Source: Oscillospiraceae bacterium (GTDB taxonomy: Bacteria; Bacillota; Clostridia; Oscillospirales; UBA644). From it: DNA of 48,925 bases. The notes under the pieces were generated by a model, which worked only from the letters and a program-made list of their open reading frames with translations, searched no databases and was not told the origin of the DNA. Both the position numbers and the translations under genes were made by a program. Shown here piece after piece: positions 33,092 through 40,715 of the stretch (position 1 is the first letter of the stretch; each line of letters opens with the position of its first letter). The DNA lies in the NCBI GenBank assembly GCA_015067305.1, contig SVMT01000013.1, forward strand, positions 1 to 48,925, written 5' to 3'.

Positions 33092-33129
33092 TATACTAAT
33101 AGTATACACGTAAAGTAGACTTTTGTCAA
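33092..33129 (-). promoter_or_regulatory. blaI promoter with overlapping 15-bp palindromic operator
   Basis: Minus-strand TTGACA (33124-33129), 17-bp spacer, TATACT (33101-33106). The -10 is part of a perfect palindrome TATACTATTAGTATA (33092-33106). Its position over the -10 is what a BlaI repressor site would need; binding is inferred. Confidence 0.8.
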
Positions 33130-33154
33130 TACATATTTAGTGACTTTTTTATGA

Positions 33155-33185
33155 AAATAAAGGGTCGACCATGACAAGTCGACCC
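33155..33185 (-). terminator. Terminator of the aminotransferase operon
   Basis: Minus-strand stem GGGTCGAC/GTCGACCC with an 8-nt loop, then TTTATTTT, 8 bp past the DegT stop. It insulates the operon from the blaI promoter region. Confidence 0.88.
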
Positions 33186-33192
33186 AATAAAA

Positions 33193-34365
33193 TTATTTCG
33201 CCAATTCAGCTGCTTCTCTGATAGTTTTTATCTGTGACGCAATTCTTTCGTCATCGGCATTGGGGTCGATGTTGAAATATACGGTCTTTGCAAGAATATC
33301 CAAGGTCTTGGGACACATATCAAGAGAATAGTTTACGTTTAATTTTTTATTTGCTTCAAGCTCGAAAATATTGAACTTGGAGTTGAAAGAGCCTTTCTTT
33401 TCAAGGATCGGAGCCCACCATGTATATACATGTTTACCTGTATCTATGGGCAGAACACCGCCGACTTTTTCGGAGAATTTACGGGCTTTTTCTTCAGACT
33501 CAAAGGCAAAGGGGATCGCCGTACCGCAGTCACCTTCGATATCGTTGGAAGGTCTGAAAGCGCAAACGTCTGAAACTGCGTCCATGATCGTCTTCTTCAC
33601 TCTTCTGAGATCGGAAAGGATACCGTCAAGCCTGTCAAGCTGAACATTCATGATAGCACCTGTAATTTCGCTGACACGGTATTCTGTTCCGCAGAAAACA
33701 TCAGCGTCAGCCTCTTTGAGCTGATTACCGAAAAATGCGATAGCGCTTGAATCGTGGTAAATAAGGGCTCTTTCGAAAACATCCTTATCGTTTGTCACAA
33801 AAGCGCCGCCCTCACCTGCTGTGATAATTTTAAAATAGTTAAAGCTGTATGCGCCTGTTTTGCCGATAGTGCCCAGCCTTTTGCCTTTGAATGAGCCACC
33901 GTCTGCCTGACAGGCATCTTCAAGGACAAGAACATTGTTTTTATTGGCAATTTCCATTATTTTATCCATTTCACAAGGTAGACCCATAATATGAACAGGA
34001 ATAACCGCTTTTGTGTTGGGAGTGATCTTTCTCTCAAAATCTTCGGGATCGAGAGTAAGAGTTTCGTTAACTTCGGCAATTACGGGAACTGCGCCCACAC
34101 CTACAACTGCCATAGCGGTTGCAATGTATGTATAAGCGGGAACGATTACCTCGTCACCGGGGCCGATACCCATACCTACAAGCGCAGACTCAAGAGCGCC
34201 GTAACCCGAAGTCATGAGGATCGCATGGTTCACACCGAATTTCTCTTGAAATCTCTCCTGAAATCTTTCTACTTCGTGAACTTCGCCGCCGTGGATCTTA
34301 AAAAGATCTCCGCTGTTTATAACGCGAGCGACTGCATCTATTTCTTCCTGACCGATTCTGAACAT
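33193..34365 (-). CDS. DegT/DnrJ/EryC1/StrS-family PLP aminotransferase
   Basis: A 390-residue PLP enzyme of the sugar aminotransferase family. Visible motifs are the N-terminal SGDLFKIHGGEV, TSGYGALESAL (phosphate-binding region), EDACQADGGSFKG (with the Asp that pairs with the pyridine nitrogen) and NYFKIITAGEGG with the PLP-binding Lys179. Such enzymes transfer an amino group to keto-sugars or related compounds. The ceramidase-like gene ends 15 bp upstream, so both are one operon. A terminator follows. The substrate is unknown. Confidence 0.92.
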   Translation of the reverse strand: MFRIGQEEIDAVARVINSGDLFKIHGGEVHEVERFQERFQEKFGVNHAILMTSGYGALESALVGMGIGPGDEVIVPAYTYIATAMAVVGVGAVPVIAEVNETLTLDPEDFERKITPNTKAVIPVHIMGLPCEMDKIMEIANKNNVLVLEDACQADGGSFKGKRLGTIGKTGAYSFNYFKIITAGEGGAFVTNDKDVFERALIYHDSSAIAFFGNQLKEADADVFCGTEYRVSEITGAIMNVQLDRLDGILSDLRRVKKTIMDAVSDVCAFRPSNDIEGDCGTAIPFAFESEEKARKFSEKVGGVLPIDTGKHVYTWWAPILEKKGSFNSKFNIFELEANKKLNVNYSLDMCPKTLDILAKTVYFNIDPNADDERIASQIKTIREAAELAK

Positions 34366-34380
34366 GATATATTTCCTTTC

Positions 34381-35667
34381 TTATTTCAAGTTTTCCATTA
34401 TTCTGAGATTTTCATTTATAATATTTATATCAGAGTCATCTGCAAGAGTTGTAACACCGTTATAAAGGAACATAAATACTTCATAACCGCCTCTGCAAAG
34501 CTCCGACTGAGAGGGCAAATAAGCATTGACACCGTTTGCGCAACCGATACCCAAAGTGTACTGATATTTTGAATAATCACGAAGTCTTAAGGAAATTTCG
34601 GAGAAAAATTCAAAGGGGAACGGTACAAAAACAATATCACCGATGGCAAAAACGGTCTGATCGAACTCTTTATGAGTGGGAAATTCTTTTCCGCTGTTGT
34701 AATACTCCAATATCTCTTCCATCATGACATACTGCATTCTTTCACAGTTGTGCGGCGGTTTTTCCGGATATTTGGAAAGTTCCGCTTTGGCATCTTCATA
34801 AGAAAGAGGCTTTTTATAAGGCAAAGAAACTTTATCCTTTGCAACTTTCAGTTCCATGGGACGGAATTCTTTTATGGATCTGTAAGCATTCATTGCATCC
34901 AACGCCGCAATGCCGCCCAATTCACGGACATATCGCATATCGCCTGTAGTACAACCGTTTGAAAGTCTCGGTCCGACATCACCTTCCGCACCATTGAAAA
35001 ATGCTGTCAGAGTTCCTGTTTCACGTTCAAGACAATCTATCATTATTCCTGCCCAGTCACGGGAAATTTCGTGGTTTCGACCTGCCGCGGTACAATGAGC
35101 TCCATAGTGGATAATATTTACGATTCCTTTTCCGTCCTCGTCTTTGATCGCAATAAAAGTCATATTCGGATCATACAAGCCCCAGGGATTCTGTCCGAAA
35201 TCAACAAAATTTTCACGGTTCAACTGACGGCGGTTAACACCAACCTGACTCTGAACCACAGACACGCCTACCTTTGCAGGCTTAACGTTTTCCACAGCTT
35301 CAACAGCTGCTTTTATAATATTGGGAATAAAAATATTATCTGCATAATCTCTGTCAACAACACCCCAGCCCTCCATCGTTGCAGTAACAGGGCCTGAATG
35401 TGTATGAGTAGCAGAAAGCATAATATCGGAAAAATCAAAGCCGATAGCCTCAGCAACCTTCTCGCGGACTTCTAAAGCAAAATCCGTGCTGATCTCGCAT
35501 ACTGTAGCCGAAACTGCAAGAATCTTCTTTTCCCCGTCAATAAAGGTTATTGCCGTCGCCGTAAGATCATCGTTTACCGATTCGCTGAACGTATCGTAAG
35601 TATACCCAAACAGCTGACAACCAATCTTCGGTGTAATCACAGCCTGGGCCGCACCAACTTTTAACAT
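34381..35667 (-). CDS. Neutral/alkaline ceramidase-like hydrolase
   Basis: A 428-residue protein similar to the N-terminal domain of neutral/alkaline non-lysosomal ceramidases. It starts VGAAQAVITPKIG and contains SATHTHSGP, NRRQLNRENF, IIHYGAHCTAAGRNHEISRDWAG and FFNGAEGDVGP; the His pairs in THTHSGP and YGAHCT are likely zinc ligands. No signal peptide is present. Many family members in anaerobes act on unknown substrates, often next to sugar-handling genes, so true ceramide hydrolysis is unproven. AAAGGAG precedes the ATG. The promoter lies at 35732-35760, back to back with the AraC gene. Confidence 0.88.
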   Translation of the reverse strand: MLKVGAAQAVITPKIGCQLFGYTYDTFSESVNDDLTATAITFIDGEKKILAVSATVCEISTDFALEVREKVAEAIGFDFSDIMLSATHTHSGPVTATMEGWGVVDRDYADNIFIPNIIKAAVEAVENVKPAKVGVSVVQSQVGVNRRQLNRENFVDFGQNPWGLYDPNMTFIAIKDEDGKGIVNIIHYGAHCTAAGRNHEISRDWAGIMIDCLERETGTLTAFFNGAEGDVGPRLSNGCTTGDMRYVRELGGIAALDAMNAYRSIKEFRPMELKVAKDKVSLPYKKPLSYEDAKAELSKYPEKPPHNCERMQYVMMEEILEYYNSGKEFPTHKEFDQTVFAIGDIVFVPFPFEFFSEISLRLRDYSKYQYTLGIGCANGVNAYLPSQSELCRGGYEVFMFLYNGVTTLADDSDINIINENLRIMENLK

Positions 35668-35731
35668 AAAAAAACTCCTTTCTGCCGCTGAAAAATTCAG
35701 CAGAACAGCACATTAAAATATCTTTGATAAT

Positions 35732-35760
35732 ATTGTACAACAAAAAGCAGAAAAAGTCAA
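35732..35760 (-). promoter_or_regulatory. Promoter of the ceramidase-like/aminotransferase operon
   Basis: Minus-strand TTGACT (35755-35760), 17-bp spacer, TACAAT (35732-35737). Confidence 0.7.
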
Positions 35761-35840
35761 TGTCAAATAGTCCGATTTATATGTCAAAAATTCTCTTTTT
35801 TGAAATTTCTATCACGAAACACAATTAAACGGAAAAAGAA

Positions 35841-35869
35841 TTGACTTTCGGCAAAATTTATGTTATACT
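35841..35869 (+). promoter_or_regulatory. Promoter of the AraC regulator gene
   Basis: TTGACT (35841-35846), 17-bp spacer, TATACT (35864-35869), about 34 bp before the ATG. The divergent promoters lie about 80 bp apart, leaving room for shared regulator sites. Confidence 0.75.
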
Positions 35870-35902
35870 GAATACAGAATAAAAGCATACGGGGAGAAAA
35901 GC

Positions 35903-36748
35903 ATGAAACAAGGATGTCTTTATCAACCGCCACTGACAGGAGAAAAAAATTTTCATCTGGGGATATCAATGTCATCATTTATGAACCACAAACACATGGA
36001 AATTGAGATACTGTACTGCATGGACGGCGCTGCAAATATAGAAGTAAATGAAAAAATTTATCACGTAGAGCAAGGTGAAATGCTGTTTGTCCGCCCGATG
36101 GAAGCTCACAGTATAGTCGGCGACCGGAAAAATCTGCTTTTTGTTATGGAATTCAGCGAAAGTTTTTTAGGCAAAGAATTCTCTTTTTTCAAAGAGACGG
36201 ATTTTACGGAAAGAGTCTACCGCCCCGAAGGAAAAACAAAAGAACTCATTCTTTCCCTTTACGGAATGATGAATTTACGATCGGATGAAGATCTGACCCT
36301 CTCATGGAAAATAAGATCTGCACTTTTTGAGTTTGCCGCAGTATTATCCAAAATGCTGAAAGAACCAATTTCTATACCTCTGCAGACCGTGAAAAAAAGC
36401 ATTGCAGAAAAAAAGATGGACAGACTTTTTCTTTACATTCACAATAATCTGCAGAACGAAATAACCCTGCAGACAGCGGCTGAGGTTTCGGGCTACGAAA
36501 AGAAATATGTCTGCCGAATATTCAAGGAACATACGGGGCTGACGTTCCACAAGTACATCAATGCTTACAGGATAGACCGTGCATGTGTTTTTATTGACAG
36601 CGGGAAAAATCTTTCCGAAGTCCGTGAACTTGTGGGGCTTCCCGACGAAAGGACTTTCATAAGGGTTTTCGTCGCATGCAAAAACATGACACCTACGCAA
36701 TACAAAAACAGACACGAAAACAAGCTGAAACTGTATGCAGCAACATAA
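35903..36748 (+). CDS. AraC-family transcriptional regulator
   Basis: A 281-residue regulator. The N-terminal cupin-like sensing domain (about 20-110: MEIEILYCMDGAANIEVNEKIYHVEQGEMLFVRPMEAHSI) is followed by two helix-turn-helix motifs at about 180-275 (LQTAAEVSGYEKKYVCRIFKEHTGLTFHKYINAYRIDRA, then VGLPDERTFIRVFVACKNMTPTQYK). GGGGAG lies upstream of the ATG. It is divergent from the ceramidase-like/aminotransferase operon and probably controls it in response to a small ligand, perhaps a sugar. Confidence 0.92.
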   Translation: MKQGCLYQPPLTGEKNFHLGISMSSFMNHKHMEIEILYCMDGAANIEVNEKIYHVEQGEMLFVRPMEAHSIVGDRKNLLFVMEFSESFLGKEFSFFKETDFTERVYRPEGKTKELILSLYGMMNLRSDEDLTLSWKIRSALFEFAAVLSKMLKEPISIPLQTVKKSIAEKKMDRLFLYIHNNLQNEITLQTAAEVSGYEKKYVCRIFKEHTGLTFHKYINAYRIDRACVFIDSGKNLSEVRELVGLPDERTFIRVFVACKNMTPTQYKNRHENKLKLYAAT

Positions 36749-36784
36749 TAGAACCCAAACTCGCTTTTCTTGGGGGTTGGGTTT

Positions 36785-36830
36785 AAGGGAAGGGACCTTC
36801 TTTTCACGCGAAAAGAAGATTCCTTCCCTT
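36785..36830 (+). terminator. Palindromic repeat copy R7 between the AraC gene and rnpB
   Basis: Arms AAGGGAAGGGA..CTTCTTTT / AAAAGAAG..TCCTTCCCTT around a CGCG centre, followed by a T-poor A run. It is the G/A-rich version of the family and sits between the converging ends of the AraC gene and the RNase P RNA. Confidence 0.6.
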
Positions 36831-36855
36831 ATAAAAAAATATTAAACTTCAAAAA

Positions 36856-37231
36856 AATCCTCTGTCGGGTTATAAGCCGAGTTCTGTTACGAGTCACCTC
36901 GCTCGCGGTCATCTATCTCGAACATATGTTACCATATGCCTCTATCTGCCTCCAAGACTGATGGGCGCATTGCGTTTTTCACGCTGTCTTTTCTGCGGCA
37001 TTTCTCCGAATAGGGTTTACACGGACAGGCTGTGTTACCACCGCCCCGGTAGGCTCTTACCCCACCTTTTCACCATTACCGAAATAAATTTCGGCTGTTC
37101 TTTTCTGTTGCACTGTCCCGGAAGTTGCCTTCGGCGGACGTTATCCGTTATTCTTGCCCATGGGAGCTCGGACTTTCCTCAGAAGCGACCTTTCGGTACT
37201 GCTCCCGCGATCGCGCGCCCGGCAAAGGATT
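36856..37231 (-). ncRNA. rnpB: RNase P RNA
   Basis: The catalytic RNA of RNase P, which matures tRNA 5' ends. On the minus strand the universal core GAGGAAAGTCCGAGCTC is present near the 5' part, together with ACAGTGCAACAGAAAAGA, GGTGAAAAGGTGGGGTAAGAGC and the 3' ACAGAACTCGGCTTATAACCC. The proposed ends pair as helix P1 (AATCCT with AGGATT), giving about 376 nt. A T run follows the 3' end. Apparent ORFs on the opposite strand here are by-products. Confidence 0.95.
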
Positions 37232-37255
37232 ATAGTTCTCAATATATTAGTTTCC

Positions 37256-37289
37256 TGGGAAAAACATTTTTGTAAAATTGTTTTTCCCA
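37256..37289 (+). repeat. Palindromic repeat copy R8 upstream of rnpB
   Basis: Arms TGGGAAAAACA / TGTTTTTCCCA around ATTTTTGTAAAAT-like centre, with tail AACCCTTTTCCAAAAAACTTTT. Unlike the other copies it lies at the 5' side of an RNA gene, about 24 bp from the rnpB end. Confidence 0.7.
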
Positions 37290-37313
37290 AACCCTTTTCC
37301 AAAAAACTTTTGA

Positions 37314-37336
37314 TTAAAGCATTTTCAATGCTTTAA
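37314..37336. terminator. Possible terminator hairpin past the purH operon
   Basis: 9-bp stem TTAAAGCAT/ATGCTTTAA with a 5-nt loop, about 45 bp past the last leftward gene of the operon. No clear T run on the minus strand, so low confidence. Confidence 0.4.
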
Positions 37337-37381
37337 TGCTAATAAAATAAGCCTGATTATCAATAATGTTTTCGTCTTATT

Positions 37382-37684
37382 TTAATCGTCAAATCTGGAA
37401 TGGGGATTGAATGTCTTTTTGGGAGGCTCTACGAGCTTACCTGTTTTTATAAGATGCTCTCTTCTCTTACCTCTGATGAAACCGAGAATATTTGGCAAAG
37501 TTACAAGAATTCCGAAAAGGAAAAATGCTGCGCCAATAAGGATCATTGGCCATGCACCGTCTACGGTAAGTCCTGCATAAAGAAGTATTGCAAAAAGACC
37601 TCCCGCTACGGAAAACACAATAACCGTGCTCTGTTTCAAAGGTTCACCGGGTTTTATATATTTCTGTTCTTTATCTTTAGCCAT
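37382..37684 (-). CDS. Small two-span membrane protein of unknown function
   Basis: A 100-residue protein with a charged N terminus (KDKEQKYIKPGEP), two membrane spans (about 20-42 and 46-68) and a basic C-terminal tail (IRGKRREHLIKTGKL ... PPKKTFNPHSRF). No recognised family. It starts 8 bp after the stop of the Gfo/Idh/MocA gene, so it is the last gene of that transcript. Confidence 0.75.
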   Translation of the reverse strand: MAKDKEQKYIKPGEPLKQSTVIVFSVAGGLFAILLYAGLTVDGAWPMILIGAAFFLFGILVTLPNILGFIRGKRREHLIKTGKLVEPPKKTFNPHSRFDD

Positions 37685-37692
37685 TTTGCACC

Positions 37693-38790
37693 TCAGATTT
37701 CAGGGATCACAATATCGACCTCTTTACCAAGTTCCGCAGAACGTCTGATACCGTCAATGATAGCTTGATTGTAGATGATCTGACTTGTGGGGATAGGTGC
37801 AGACTCACCGTTCACGATTGCATCAACAAAAGATTTTATCTTAAGGTAGAACTTATCTTCGTCTTTTGGTGCAACGGAGGGAATCGCTGTCTGGACACAC
37901 TTTCCGCCAACGTCATGGAAGAGGGTCATGGGACCTACATCTCCATCCCAGGCACCGCCCCAGAGAGAGTCTTTTCCAGGAGATTCAACTTTCAGCCCTG
38001 CATCTGTGCCAAGGAACATTGTGTCACCCATGTAATCCATGTGCATTGCCCAGGACATTCTGAAATCGATGGTGATACCGCCTTCAAGACGGATCAAAGC
38101 GCCTGCAAAATCGTCAACATCAAAGCGCGCTGCATCTTTTTCTCCCATATATTTGGGATCTTTACCGAAATGATTGTATGTAACTGCGGAGACTGTAAGA
38201 GGCTTCGGATATCCGATGGTGTTGAGAGCCATATCAAGACCGTAACAGCCGATATCTGCAAGAACACCTACGCCTGCAGTTTTCTTTTCAATGAATGTGC
38301 TTCCCGGAATACCGCGTCTTCTGCCGCCGCCTGTCTGAACATAATAAACTTTACCGAGTTCTCCGCCGCTGACGATCTTTTTGATAAGCTTCATATTTTC
38401 GCCGTAACGGGGCTGAAAACCGATGGTAAGAATTTTACCTGCTTTAAGTTCAGCTTTTCTCATTTCAACAGCTTCTTCAAGAGTTACGCTCATGGGCTTT
38501 TCGCAAAGAACATGAATACCCTTATTCAAAGCATCGATTACGCAGGGTGCGTGCTGTGTATTGTATGTACAAACGCTGACACCGTCAAGCTCCATCTCAA
38601 GGAGATCTTTATGGTTATCAAATGCTTTTGCTTCCGTAAGACCGTATCTGTCAAGGAAATCTCTTGCTTTTCCGGGAACGATATCCGCACCCGCAACGAC
38701 CTCAACATTGGGAAGATTGAGATAATTTCTGATATGAGCGTTTGCGATACCGCCTGTACCGATGATACCTATGCGAAGTTTCTTTTCCAT
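37693..38790 (-). CDS. Gfo/Idh/MocA-family oxidoreductase
   Basis: A 365-residue NAD(P)-dependent dehydrogenase. The N-terminal Rossmann domain begins LRIGIIGTGGIANAHI and contains the family motif CEKPMSVTLEEAVEM (Lys in EKP), and the C-terminal alpha/beta domain carries the GVLADIGCYGLDMALN segment with the usual His replaced by Tyr. Such enzymes oxidise or reduce sugars, inositols or biliverdin-like substrates; none can be chosen here. I start at the ATG at 38790 (MEKKLRIG), since the first ATG at 38802 overlaps the AAAGGA ribosome site. It lies 34 bp after purH, with a small membrane gene behind it. Confidence 0.9.
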   Translation of the reverse strand: MEKKLRIGIIGTGGIANAHIRNYLNLPNVEVVAGADIVPGKARDFLDRYGLTEAKAFDNHKDLLEMELDGVSVCTYNTQHAPCVIDALNKGIHVLCEKPMSVTLEEAVEMRKAELKAGKILTIGFQPRYGENMKLIKKIVSGGELGKVYYVQTGGGRRRGIPGSTFIEKKTAGVGVLADIGCYGLDMALNTIGYPKPLTVSAVTYNHFGKDPKYMGEKDAARFDVDDFAGALIRLEGGITIDFRMSWAMHMDYMGDTMFLGTDAGLKVESPGKDSLWGGAWDGDVGPMTLFHDVGGKCVQTAIPSVAPKDEDKFYLKIKSFVDAIVNGESAPIPTSQIIYNQAIIDGIRRSAELGKEVDIVIPEI

Positions 38791-38824
38791 AATAATACAC
38801 ATCCTTTATGTTTATAAAGATTAT

Positions 38825-40366
38825 TTAGTGTTTGAAATGTCTTTCGCCCGTGAAGAGCATTGCGATGCCGTATTCGTTACATTTATCAATGGATTCCTGG
38901 TCTCTGATTGAGCCACCGGGCTGAATGATAGCTGTGATACCTGCAGCGTGAGCAGCTTCTACGCAGTCAGAGAAGGGGAAGAATGCGTCGGAACCGAGAA
39001 CAGAACCTTTAACTTTTTCGCCGCCGTATTTGATAGCAAGTTCAAGAGCTGTGATTCTGTTTGTCTGACCGGGGCCTACGCCGATAGTTGCTTTGTCGGA
39101 AGTAAGAACGATTGCGTTGGATTTTGTGTGTTTAACAACTTTCCAAGCGAAGTCAAGAGCTTTTCTTTCTTCTACTGTGGGCTGTCTGTTTGTAACGCAT
39201 TTGGGTTCACCTTCATAGAGAGAGCAGTCGAGTTCCTGAACGAGAAGACCGCCTGCAACCTTCTTCATATCGAGCATATCGGGAGTATTGGACTTTCTGA
39301 TAGCGGGAAGCTTGAGAAGTCTGAGGTTCTGCTTCTGTTTGAGGATCTCAAGAGCTTCATCTGTGAAGTCGGGAGCTACGATGATCTCAAGGAAAATTTT
39401 AACCATTTCAGCAGCTGTAGCAGCGTCAACAGTTTCGTTAACAGCAACGATACCGCCAAAAATGGAAACCTTATCAGCTTCGTAAGCGTTCATATATGCT
39501 TCGTAAATGGAATCGCCGATACCTACGCCGCAGGGGTTAGCGTGTTTAACTGCAATAGCGGCTGTGTCGTTCTTGAATTCTTTGAGAAGGTCAAGAGCTC
39601 CGTTTGTATCATTGATATTATTATAGGAAAGTTCTTTGCCCCAGAGCTGTTCTGCAGCTGCGAGAGTACCTTCGTAGTGACCGATCTGACGGTAGAAAGC
39701 AGCTTTCTGGTGGGGATTTTCGCCATAACGCATTTCCTGAACCTTTTCAAATGTAAGTGTAAGATTGTCTGCGAGAGGAGATTTACCCAACTGTTTTCTT
39801 AGGTAATCGGAAATGAGTGCATCGTAAGCTGCTGTATGTTCAAAAACTTTAAGAGCAAGTTCTCTCTTTGTTTCAAGAGAAATGCCGCCGTTTTTGATCT
39901 GTTCAACAACAGAAGCATAGTCAGCAGGGTCAACGATAACTGCTACGTCAGGGTGATTTTTTGCAGCAGCACGGATCATTGTGGGACCGCCGATGTCAAT
40001 ATTTTCGATTGCTACATCGAAAGTTGTACCTTCTTTAAGAATTGTCTGCTTGAAAGGATAAAGGTTGATCGCAACGATGTCAATAGGTTCAACACCCAGC
40101 TCTTTGATCTGTTCCATGTGTTCGGGATTGCTTCTCATAGCAAGGATACCTGCATGGATCATGGGGTGAAGTGTCTTTACACGACCGTCGAGACATTCGG
40201 GGAAACCCGTAACGTCACTTACGTTCACAACGTCGATACCTGCGTCGCGAAGTGCTTTGGACGTACCTCCCGTGGAAAGGATCTCGTAACCGAGGGATGA
40301 AAGTTCTTTTGCGAAGTCTACTACTCCGCTTTTGTCAGATACGCTGATTAAAGCTCTCTTTTTCAT
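38825..40366 (-). CDS. purH: Bifunctional AICAR formyltransferase/IMP cyclohydrolase
   Basis: A 513-residue enzyme for the last two steps of IMP synthesis in the cytoplasm. The N-terminal IMP cyclohydrolase (MGS-like) domain shows [20 protein letters not shown] and GRVKTLHP. The C-terminal AICAR transformylase has [23 protein letters not shown] and the final [28 protein letters not shown] precedes the ATG. It is divergent from rpoB and is followed by unrelated genes instead of other pur genes. Confidence 0.97.
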   Translation of the reverse strand: MKKRALISVSDKSGVVDFAKELSSLGYEILSTGGTSKALRDAGIDVVNVSDVTGFPECLDGRVKTLHPMIHAGILAMRSNPEHMEQIKELGVEPIDIVAINLYPFKQTILKEGTTFDVAIENIDIGGPTMIRAAAKNHPDVAVIVDPADYASVVEQIKNGGISLETKRELALKVFEHTAAYDALISDYLRKQLGKSPLADNLTLTFEKVQEMRYGENPHQKAAFYRQIGHYEGTLAAAEQLWGKELSYNNINDTNGALDLLKEFKNDTAAIAVKHANPCGVGIGDSIYEAYMNAYEADKVSIFGGIVAVNETVDAATAAEMVKIFLEIIVAPDFTDEALEILKQKQNLRLLKLPAIRKSNTPDMLDMKKVAGGLLVQELDCSLYEGEPKCVTNRQPTVEERKALDFAWKVVKHTKSNAIVLTSDKATIGVGPGQTNRITALELAIKYGGEKVKGSVLGSDAFFPFSDCVEAAHAAGITAIIQPGGSIRDQESIDKCNEYGIAMLFTGERHFKH

Positions 40367-40500
40367 TATTTTGACCTCCGATATTATATAGTAAATTTTA
40401 TTTTCAGCTTAAACAATATCTATATAAAAGATTATAGCTGTATTTTATTGCAAAACAGGGATAATTCTGCGAATTTTTGGCAAACTCTTATTTTTGAGAC

Positions 40501-40529
40501 TTGACAACCTTATTATAATATGGTATAAT
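40501..40529 (+). promoter_or_regulatory. Consensus promoter of the rpoBC operon
   Basis: TTGACA (40501-40506), 17-bp spacer and TATAAT (40524-40529): perfect consensus. The expected start site near 40536 gives a leader of about 180 nt. Confidence 0.9.
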
Positions 40530-40535
40530 AACTAA

Positions 40536-40715
40536 CCGCATAATGAATTATCATGGGTTCTTATCCTTATAAGGATGTTTGCCCTAATTTTATGAATTAA
40601 TCTGTATGTCTCATGGTGTAATTCTGACCTTGAAAACCTCTGCAGCTTATTATATCACAAAATAAGATAAAAATCAAGTGCTTTTTCAAAAATTTGAAAC
40701 GGAGATGATAATTGC
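40536..40715 (+). promoter_or_regulatory. 5' leader of rpoB
   Basis: About 180 nt of untranslated leader with a perfect 14-bp palindrome ATCCTTATAAGGAT near 40563 and a later CTTATT/AATAAG stem near 40647. No complete terminator or known riboswitch is recognised. The stretch 40367-40500 before the promoter holds no gene. Confidence 0.5.

Noticed and set aside
36961-37275. Two overlapping plus-strand ORFs
   Set aside because: They fall within the RNase P RNA, read from the wrong strand.
37765-38817. 350-residue ORF on the plus strand
   Set aside because: Antisense to the Gfo/Idh/MocA gene, which has clear motifs.
40536-40715. L10 leader or known riboswitch in the rpoB leader
   Set aside because: I do not see the conserved kink-turn/L10 elements or the core of a known riboswitch; only simple palindromes are visible.
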